From NCBI GenBank assembly GCA_002391065.1, contig DGRP01000062.1, positions 1 to 11,880 on the forward strand: a stretch of 11,880 nucleotides of DNA, written 5' to 3'. Shown piece after piece: positions 6,830 to 11,880 of this stretch. Every line of letters starts with the position of its first letter. Position 1 is the stretch's first letter. A program made the translations under genes and the position numbers. The stretch is from Ruminococcus sp. UBA4385 (lineage in GTDB: Bacteria > Bacillota_A > Clostridia > Oscillospirales > Ruminococcaceae). The notes under the pieces are model-generated. The model was not told where the DNA came from and ran no database searches. It saw only the letters and a program-made list of their open reading frames with translations.

Positions 6830-6898
6830 CACCTTTTCATATAAAATTTACATCAATTAATATTGAATTTATTGTGAAATTTAACAACTTGTCAACAG

Positions 6899-7129
6899 CT
6901 ACACTAATCCTCTGTAAAAATTAGGCTGAGAGTCAGTTCCGTTTACCATTCCCGAGACCATATCATTTATCTGCCCGAGGTCTCGTGCTTTCTCGGCTTT
7001 GCTGATAAGACTGCGTCTTTCTTCGTTTGAAAGCTTTGCAAAGCAGCCGTAAGCATAAGGGTTCTGAGCCATACACATTGACAGCCCGAGAGGAAGCTCT
7101 TCTCCCTGAGAATATCTTCGCTTTTTCAT
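6899..7129 (-). CDS. Small conserved-looking hypothetical protein (76 residues)
   Basis: This short soluble protein starts MKKRRYSQGEELPLGLSMCMAQNPYAYGCFAKLSNEE. The ELPLGLSMCMAQN pattern (11-23), followed by an F-x-x-L segment and a helical, charged stretch, recalls a group of small clostridial proteins with an LPxGxxMALAQN-like N-terminus. That match is from memory and no function is known to me. No signal peptide or membrane segment is seen. GAGGTGATACA precedes the ATG at 7129, a strong ribosome binding site that supports it being a real gene. It is divergent from ksgA, about 118 bp away start to start. No terminator is visible directly after it; the first good one is at 6593-6622, beyond another promoter. 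Confidence 0.72.
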   Translation of the reverse strand: MKKRRYSQGEELPLGLSMCMAQNPYAYGCFAKLSNEERRSLISKAEKARDLGQINDMVSGMVNGTDSQPNFYRGLV

Positions 7130-7153
7130 TGTATCACCTCGCTTGATAATATT

Positions 7154-7167
7154 ATTTCCCGGGAAAT
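7154..7167. promoter_or_regulatory. 14-bp perfect palindrome in the divergent promoter region
   Basis: ATTTCCCGGGAAAT is a perfect inverted repeat located 25 bp upstream of the 76-residue protein gene and 21 bp upstream of the ksgA -35 box. Its centre CCCGGG stands out in A+T-rich surroundings. The size and symmetry suit a dimeric repressor operator able to affect both directions. No repressor is encoded nearby, and I do not recognise the site. Confidence 0.35.
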
Positions 7168-7187
7168 CTTTTTAATTCTTTCCGTGA

Positions 7188-7216
7188 TTGACATAAATCC
7201 CGCATTGTGATATAAT
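7188..7216 (+). promoter_or_regulatory. Strong sigma-A promoter of ksgA
   Basis: TTGACA (7188-7193), a 17-nt spacer and TATAAT (7211-7216) match both consensus hexamers exactly. Transcription should begin near 7223, giving a leader of only about 25 nt before the ksgA ATG at 7248, just enough to include the AAAGGTG ribosome binding site. Confidence 0.9.
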
Positions 7217-7247
7217 TTCTTTGATAATACTGTCAAAGGTGAATAAA

Positions 7248-8108
7248 ATGGATAATCTTTCAAATATCGGAACGATAAAAGATATACTTAGCCGTCACGG
7301 CTTTACTTTTTCGAAATCGCTGGGGCAGAACTTTCTTGTCAATCCCTCTGTCTGCCCGAGAATAGCGGAAATGGGCAATGCAAGAGAGGGCTTCGGTGTG
7401 ATAGAGATAGGCACGGGAATAGGAGTTCTTACGAATGAACTTGCAAAGCGTGCTGATAAGGTTGTTGCTGTTGAGATTGATACAAGGCTTATGCCTGTGC
7501 TTGAAGAAACTCTGTCCGAGCATGATAATATAAAGATCATAAATGATGATGTTCTGAAGGTAGACCTAAAAAAGCTGATTGCTGATGAATTTCAAGGGCT
7601 TGATGTTGCAGTATGTGCAAATTTGCCGTATTATATCACATCGCCGATTATAATGTCGCTGTTAGAGCAAAGGCTTCCTATAAAGTCGATAACTGTCATG
7701 GTACAAAAGGAGGCAGCTTCAAGGCTTTGCGCTAAGCTCGGAACAAGGGAAGCGGGTGCTGTCACAGTCGCTGTAAGGTACTACAGTGAGCCGAAGGTGC
7801 TGTTTAACGTATCAAGGGGCAGCTTTATGCCTGCACCGAATGTGGACAGTTGTGTTATAAGGCTGGATATTAAAGAGAACACTCCCGAGGGCGTTACCGA
7901 TGAAGCATTCTTTTTCAAAACTGTAAGAGCTGCATTTTCTCAGAGAAGAAAGACTCTGGTGAACTCTGCTGCATCTGGCTTATCGGTCGATAAGGGGCTT
8001 GTTTCCAAGGCTCTGGAGGATAGTGGCCTTTCCCTTACCGTCCGCCCCGAGCAGCTTACAATGGAGCAGTTCGCTGCATTTTCAGAGAGCTTGAAAAGCC
8101 TGATTTAA
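7248..8108 (+). CDS. ksgA: 16S rRNA dimethyladenosine transferase
   Basis: This 286-residue protein is KsgA/RsmA, which uses S-adenosylmethionine to dimethylate two adjacent adenines in the 3'-terminal hairpin of 16S rRNA (A1518 and A1519 in E. coli numbering) during small-subunit assembly. Motifs are KSLGQNFL (23-30), the SAM-binding EIGTGIG (53-59), VEIDTRL (75-81), the catalytic NLPYY (125-129) and AFSQRRKTL (229-237). The C-terminal RPEQLTMEQF is also typical. An in-frame TTG at 7221 could extend it by nine codons, but that would lie at or before the predicted transcript start. The ATG at 7248 has AAAGGTG at good spacing and is preferred. It is transcribed from its own consensus promoter. 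Loss of this enzyme is the known cause of kasugamycin resistance. Confidence 0.97.
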   Translation: MDNLSNIGTIKDILSRHGFTFSKSLGQNFLVNPSVCPRIAEMGNAREGFGVIEIGTGIGVLTNELAKRADKVVAVEIDTRLMPVLEETLSEHDNIKIINDDVLKVDLKKLIADEFQGLDVAVCANLPYYITSPIIMSLLEQRLPIKSITVMVQKEAASRLCAKLGTREAGAVTVAVRYYSEPKVLFNVSRGSFMPAPNVDSCVIRLDIKENTPEGVTDEAFFFKTVRAAFSQRRKTLVNSAASGLSVDKGLVSKALEDSGLSLTVRPEQLTMEQFAAFSESLKSLI

Positions 8109-8120
8109 CTGTACGATAAT

Positions 8121-8160
8121 TTGTACTAAAATATTTTTATTACAGATACTCTTTGCGACA
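8121..8160 (+). promoter_or_regulatory. Weak candidate promoter and Spo0A-like box before spoIIE
   Basis: TTGTAC (8121-8126), an 18-nt spacer and GATACT (8145-8150) form a poor sigma-A-like promoter. Immediately downstream, TGCGACA (8154-8160; TGTCGCA on the other strand) is one base from the Spo0A box TGTCGAA. In B. subtilis spoIIE is activated by phosphorylated Spo0A with sigma-A. The position downstream of the -10 is not the usual activating arrangement, so the call is tentative. Confidence 0.25.
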
Positions 8161-8198
8161 TCTTTCGCTTGCTGCTGCTGTTAGAATGGAAATTACCA

Positions 8199-8226
8199 AC
8201 CGTTCTGACAGCGTTTTCTGAACGGT
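8199..8226. repeat. Short inverted repeat upstream of spoIIE
   Basis: ACCGTTC (8199-8205) and GAACGGT (8220-8226) form a perfect 7-bp inverted repeat with a 14-nt loop, 30 bp before the spoIIE ATG. No T-run follows, so it is not a standard terminator. It could be an mRNA hairpin in the spoIIE leader or a spaced operator. Confidence 0.35.
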
Positions 8227-8256
8227 AGCAGTATATGAAAGAAAGGTCGTATAAAA

Positions 8257-10524
8257 ATGCAGACAGAAGGTCAGATGTTAAAATTCAGAAATGACAGGAT
8301 AGCCCGATTCGGAAGCTCCTTTGCTGTTTTTCTTGCAGCCTTTACAGCGTCGTTCGGAAAGCTTATTGGGTTTCCGTCATCGGTTAATGTGGCTCTTGCA
8401 GCTGTTTCTGAGGGACACATTATTTCCGCTTTTATGGGAAGTGCTCTATCTTACCTGATTTCGGGAAGTCTTACAGACGGTATAGTGCAGCTTACTTCGA
8501 TTCTTGCAATTGCAGCAGTTCGGATTTTCTATCCTCAGGGTCAGCGGCGTGAGCCGTTCTTTGATGCGGCACTGTCTACAGGAGCAATGCTTTTGTTTGG
8601 CTGCGTAATGTCCCTTGCAATGCCATCCGATACATATACAGCCTCGCTCAGAATGATAAACGCTCTGATGTGCGGCTGTATTGTTTTTGTGGCATCAACA
8701 GTCAGGGACAGAAGCATAAGAAGCGGTGCTGTAGACATTTCAGGGCTGAACGGGATCTTTATAGCAATTCTATATATTATGGCTGTGTCATCATTAACTG
8801 CATTGCCTGTTCCGATACTGAACGCAGGAAGAATAATCGGAACAGCTTGTCTGCTCTTGTCTGTAAAGCGCTTTCGCAATATAGGCGGAGCAGTAGTGGG
8901 CTCGCTGACAGCCTGCGGAGTAATATTATCAACACCTTCGCTTGCTCAGAATACACTTCTTTTAGCAACCTCCGGTCTTATCTGCGGAGCGTTTATAAGA
9001 TTTGGTTCTCTGCTTACTGCGCTTGTATTTCTGATTTCTTCGCTTGTCAGCCTTGTGGCAATTGGCGTAAACGGTGATACCTTCACAATGTTTGCTGATC
9101 TTGTTGTAGGAGCACTCTTGTTTATCTCTGTTCCGCAGTCGGCAGTGAAGGCGCTGTTAAGACGTGTTGTCGGTATTGAGGGTGCGGCAAATGTGGCAGG
9201 GCAGTCAACCTCAGCGAAGCTGTCAATTGCTTCCAGAACACTGTCATCTATCAGAACACAGCTAACTCTTGTTACAGATGCTATAGACAGACGTTCAAGA
9301 GAGGACAAGCTTTCTTCCAGAGTAAAGGCGGCTGTTTGTTCGGACTGTGAAATGTATGAGTACTGCCACCTGAAAAACAAAGCGCCCGAAGATGCTTTCA
9401 AGGCTCTTGATAAGACTGCAAATACATACAATTCTGTCAGTATCCTTGATATTACAAACCGATTGCCCGATTGTATAAGAAAGGCTTATATGCACCATTC
9501 GTACAACCTTATACATGAGCAGATGCTTGGTGAAAAAGCCGAGCTTCTTCGTGTACGTGAAATGCGTGAGCTTTTATCTCAGCAGCTATCCTCAATGGAA
9601 GGAATGCTTGCAGACCTTTCGTTCAGAGTAGGCAGTGTCAGAAGTGTAGATTCGGGACTTTCGGCAGCTGTCAGAGATCATTTTAATGATCTTGGCTATC
9701 CAAATGTCAAAGCCAGTGTATATGTGGACAGCAGCTATATCAGGTGTGTTGATGTGTATCTTACTGCAAAGTTCAAGGGTGATCTTGTTAAGCTGACGGC
9801 AACACTTTCGGATATTGCCGACTGTGACCTCTCTCTGCCCGCTATAACCGAATATGACGGAATGACACGAATGAGCTTCTGTGAAGAGCCTGAGTTTGAA
9901 CTTGAAGTTAAAAGCTACTGTGCTTCCTCCGGGGAAGAATATTCAGGTGATAGCTTTGAGCTTTTTTCTGATACCCCGTACAGAAAATATATAGTTCTGT
10001 CAGACGGAATGGGAACGGGAAAGAGAGCAAGACTTGACTCCATGTTTTCGGTCAGTCTTGTTACACGCCTTATAAGCTCGGGAATGTCAATGGAGACTGC
10101 TCACGGACTTATCAACTCACTTTTAAGAGTGAAGGGATGGGAGGAATCGTTCGCAACGCTTGATATAGTTCGCTTTGACCTTTCAGCGGTCAGTGCAAGA
10201 TTTCTCAAAGCAGGTGCGGCAAAAAGTCTTCTTTGCCGTGACGGCGGTGCAGGAGCAATAGGCGGACAAGCCTTTCCTCCGGGTATACTCAATGAGTGTC
10301 CTCCTTCGCTGACTGAGGTTAAGCTTTTTGAAGGCGATACTGTTATAGTTTTCTCCGACGGAGTATCGGAGGCAGCTGCTGCAAAGCTTGCTTCCAATGA
10401 AGGTGATGAGCTTGTACCGCTTGATGAACTGGTCAGAAAAATCGGAATAAATGCTGCTGTGAAAGCTCCCGGAGAACGCCGTGATGACGTCACTGTGATA
10501 GGCGCCAGACTGATTAGACGGTGA
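8257..10524 (+). CDS. spoIIE: Stage II sporulation protein E (PP2C phosphatase)
   Basis: This 755-residue protein has the SpoIIE layout (B. subtilis form about 827). Residues 15-305 contain about ten hydrophobic segments. A central regulatory region (about 320-560) follows, with a coiled-coil-like stretch and a cysteine group C361, C364, C370 and C406. The C-terminal PP2C phosphatase domain has metal-binding acidic motifs LSDGMGTGKRA (from D583), FSDGVSE (D701) and RRDDVTVIG (D743, D744). SpoIIE localises to the asymmetric septum and dephosphorylates the anti-anti-sigma factor SpoIIAA, releasing sigma-F in the forespore. The ATG at 8257 has AAAGG about 10 nt upstream; an ATG at 8275 is the only near alternative. 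It follows ksgA by 148 bp. No frameshift is seen, which suggests the organism keeps a sporulation pathway. Confidence 0.95.
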   Translation: MQTEGQMLKFRNDRIARFGSSFAVFLAAFTASFGKLIGFPSSVNVALAAVSEGHIISAFMGSALSYLISGSLTDGIVQLTSILAIAAVRIFYPQGQRREPFFDAALSTGAMLLFGCVMSLAMPSDTYTASLRMINALMCGCIVFVASTVRDRSIRSGAVDISGLNGIFIAILYIMAVSSLTALPVPILNAGRIIGTACLLLSVKRFRNIGGAVVGSLTACGVILSTPSLAQNTLLLATSGLICGAFIRFGSLLTALVFLISSLVSLVAIGVNGDTFTMFADLVVGALLFISVPQSAVKALLRRVVGIEGAANVAGQSTSAKLSIASRTLSSIRTQLTLVTDAIDRRSREDKLSSRVKAAVCSDCEMYEYCHLKNKAPEDAFKALDKTANTYNSVSILDITNRLPDCIRKAYMHHSYNLIHEQMLGEKAELLRVREMRELLSQQLSSMEGMLADLSFRVGSVRSVDSGLSAAVRDHFNDLGYPNVKASVYVDSSYIRCVDVYLTAKFKGDLVKLTATLSDIADCDLSLPAITEYDGMTRMSFCEEPEFELEVKSYCASSGEEYSGDSFELFSDTPYRKYIVLSDGMGTGKRARLDSMFSVSLVTRLISSGMSMETAHGLINSLLRVKGWEESFATLDIVRFDLSAVSARFLKAGAAKSLLCRDGGAGAIGGQAFPPGILNECPPSLTEVKLFEGDTVIVFSDGVSEAAAAKLASNEGDELVPLDELVRKIGINAAVKAPGERRDDVTVIGARLIRR

Positions 10525-10624
10525 ATACTTTAAATACTGGAAAATAACACCATTTATTATTGTGAAAAATATACAAACCGGTATGTTGAAATCTGTGAGA
10601 ATATGAAAATAAGTACTAAAACTA

Positions 10625-10653
10625 TTGCAAAAAATTAAAAAAAAGATTACAAT
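10625..10653 (+). promoter_or_regulatory. Candidate sigma-A promoter of glgB
   Basis: TTGCAA (10625-10630), a 17-nt A-rich spacer and TACAAT (10648-10653) differ from consensus by one base in each hexamer. Transcription would start near 10660, leaving a leader of about 47 nt before the glgB ATG. The A-tract spacer is typical of low-GC Firmicutes promoters. The rest of the 182-bp gap after spoIIE shows no convincing terminator. Confidence 0.6.
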
Positions 10654-10706
10654 ATAAATGTGGGATAGTGTATATGCCGCAAATAAACAAATAAGGAGGC
10701 TGACCT

Positions 10707-11880
10707 ATGATAGATATCGTTCCCAAGGATTATGAACTTCCGCTTTATTTATTCCACAATGGCACCAATTACGAAACATATAGATTTCTTGGCTGCCATA
10801 AAGGAAATAAAGACGGAGCAGACGGATACTACTTCAGGGTCTGGGCTGCTCATGCAAGCGGAGTTTCTCTGGTAGGGGATTTCAATAACTGGGATGAAAG
10901 CGCAAATAAAATGGAACTGCTCGGCAATTCCGAGATATGGGAGTGCTTTGTTCCCGGGCTTAAAACGTTTGATACATATAAGTACTGCGTTTACGGCTGT
11001 GACCGCAAGACCCACTATAAATGCGACCCTTATGGAACACACATGGAGGTTGCACCTGATACAGGCTCTAAGATTTTTGATATCGACGGTTATCAGTGGG
11101 CAGACAAGCAATGGCAGAAAGATAAAGAGAAGAAGGACATTTACAACAGTCCTATGAATATATATGAGGTACACCTCAATTCGTGGAAGACCTGTACTGA
11201 CGGTAAGTATTATTCTTACTCACGCTTTGCAGAGACGATCATTCCTTATATTAAGGATATGGGTTATACTCATATTGAGTTTATGCCTTTGGCAGAATTT
11301 CCTTTTGACGGCTCCTGGGGCTATCAGGGAATAGGATATTATGCACCTTCTTCAAGATTCGGTACTCCTCATGAGTTCATGAAGATGATCGATATGTTCC
11401 ATCAGGCAGGTGTAGGTGTTATCCTTGACTGGGTACCTGCTCATTTTCCGAGAGACGAGGCAGGTCTGTTTGAGTTTGACGGCGGACCTTCCTATGAGTA
11501 CTCTGACAGGAAAAAGGCAGATCACCTTACATGGGGAACAAGAGTGTTTGATTACTCTAAGGGAGAGGTAAAGTCTTTCCTCATTTCAAATGCTCTTTAC
11601 TGGCTTGAGAAATACCATATTGACGGACTTAGAGTTGATGCTGTTGCATCTATGCTCTATCTTGATTATGACAGAAGAGACGGTGAGTGGACTCCTAATA
11701 AGTACGGCGGAAAGGAAAACCTTGAAGCTGTTGACTTCTTCAGAGACCTTAATACCGCTGTATTTGCCAGAAATCCGAAGGCTCTTATGATCGCTGAGGA
11801 GTCAACTGCATGGCCTATGGTAACTAAGCCTGCATCTGACGGCGGACTTGGCTTCAATTTCAAGTGGAACATGGGCTGGA
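10707..11880 (+). CDS. glgB: 1,4-alpha-glucan branching enzyme (N-terminal 391 residues, cut by window edge)
   Basis: The frame from the ATG at 10707 stays open to the window edge, giving 391 residues. An N-terminal CBM48-like domain (about 30-120, with YYFRVWAA and VSLVGDFNNWD) is followed by a GH13 catalytic barrel. Key sites are WGYQGIGYYAPSSRFG, DWVPAHFP, the nucleophile D311 in GLRVDAVASM and the acid/base E364 in IAEEST. D311 and E364 are 53 residues apart, as are D405 and E458 of E. coli GlgB. The nucleophile position fits the shorter Bacillus-type enzyme rather than the longer E. coli form. The enzyme adds alpha-1,6 branches to glycogen. AAGGAGG lies 7 nt before the ATG. No other glycogen gene is in the window, and the remaining C-terminal part lies beyond it. 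Confidence 0.95.
   Translation, partial: MIDIVPKDYELPLYLFHNGTNYETYRFLGCHKGNKDGADGYYFRVWAAHASGVSLVGDFNNWDESANKMELLGNSEIWECFVPGLKTFDTYKYCVYGCDRKTHYKCDPYGTHMEVAPDTGSKIFDIDGYQWADKQWQKDKEKKDIYNSPMNIYEVHLNSWKTCTDGKYYSYSRFAETIIPYIKDMGYTHIEFMPLAEFPFDGSWGYQGIGYYAPSSRFGTPHEFMKMIDMFHQAGVGVILDWVPAHFPRDEAGLFEFDGGPSYEYSDRKKADHLTWGTRVFDYSKGEVKSFLISNALYWLEKYHIDGLRVDAVASMLYLDYDRRDGEWTPNKYGGKENLEAVDFFRDLNTAVFARNPKALMIAEESTAWPMVTKPASDGGLGFNFKWNMGW

Larger units (their letters stand above)
6554..6898 (-). other. Intergenic leader region before the purine operon
   Basis: These 345 bp lie between the 76-residue protein gene and the first purine-operon gene, both on the minus strand. Read on the minus strand, they hold a TTGAAA/TAAAAT promoter, a short hairpin (stem CGTCGTC/GACGGCG at about 6788-6772) close to the predicted transcript start, a 43-codon ORF with a good ribosome binding site, and a hairpin/T-run terminator. 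After the terminator only about 40 nt remain before the ATG, with a TATAAC at 6592-6587 but no matching -35. I could not match the segment to a purine, PRPP or guanidine riboswitch by eye. It is either an attenuating leader or a separate short transcript followed by a weak operon promoter. Confidence 0.5.

Noticed and set aside
6866..6895. Second minus-strand promoter-like pair, TTGACA (6895-6890) and TAAATT (6871-6866) with 18-nt spacing
   Set aside because: The -10 is poor and the stretch is very A+T-rich, so chance matches are expected; the TTGAAA/TAAAAT pair at 6801-6829 is better placed.
7219..7238. Inverted repeat CTTTGATA/TGTCAAAG overlapping the ksgA ribosome binding site
   Set aside because: The predicted transcript starts near 7223, so much of the left arm would not be in the mRNA. 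An operator role is possible but unsupported.
8106..8136. Terminator-like structure after ksgA (GTAC repeats followed by a T-rich stretch)
   Set aside because: Only a 4-bp continuous stem with mismatched extensions; too weak to call as a terminator.
8946..9431. Minus-strand frame of 161 codons opposite spoIIE
   Set aside because: It is antisense to an intact SpoIIE with low-complexity Ser/Ala-rich translation typical of a shadow frame.

Overview
The window looks like chromosomal DNA of an anaerobic Clostridia member, probably a Ruminococcus-like Oscillospiraceae. The evidence is strong AGGAGG-type ribosome binding sites, A+T-rich sigma-A-like promoters, a sporulation gene (spoIIE), a Bacillus-type glycogen branching enzyme, and a purine operon that uses PurO plus a stand-alone AICAR transformylase. 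The genus is an inference from protein style. No mobile element, tRNA, rRNA or CRISPR array is visible.

Positions 1-6553 (minus strand) form one compact purine operon, read right to left: a four-helix membrane protein of unknown function, purE, purC, a purF-like gene, purM, purN, purO, a membrane-anchored GH25 lysozyme-like protein, and the first 50 codons of the AICAR transformylase (purH formyltransferase part), which runs off the left edge. Gaps are 1-49 nt. Together these cover PRPP to phosphoribosylamine (PurF), GAR to FGAR (PurN), AIR formation (PurM), carboxylation (PurE), SAICAR synthesis (PurC), AICAR formylation and ring closure to IMP (PurO). PurD, PurL, PurK and PurB are not in the window.

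Positions 6554-6898 hold no long gene. They carry a strong minus-strand promoter, a possible 43-residue ORF with a good ribosome binding site, and a strong hairpin/T-tract terminator only about 40 bp before the operon's first gene. No convincing promoter lies between terminator and operon, so the stretch may be an attenuating leader for the purine genes or an independent small transcript. To its right is a small conserved-looking 76-residue protein (6899-7129, minus), divergent from ksgA across a region with a 14-bp perfect palindrome and a near-consensus promoter.

Positions 7188-11880 (plus strand) carry ksgA/rsmA (16S rRNA dimethyltransferase), spoIIE (PP2C phosphatase that activates sigma-F in the forespore) and the 5' part of glgB (391 codons, runs off the right edge).

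The most unusual observation is the PurF-like protein. Its phosphoribosyltransferase half and predicted 4Fe-4S ligands are intact, but the glutaminase half lacks the N-terminal nucleophile cysteine and the glutamine-binding arginine and asparagine. An in-frame stop just upstream rules out a missed N-terminal extension. It may use free ammonia or another protein's glutaminase activity. Next most interesting are the leader before the operon and the two non-purine genes (membrane protein, GH25) carried inside it.
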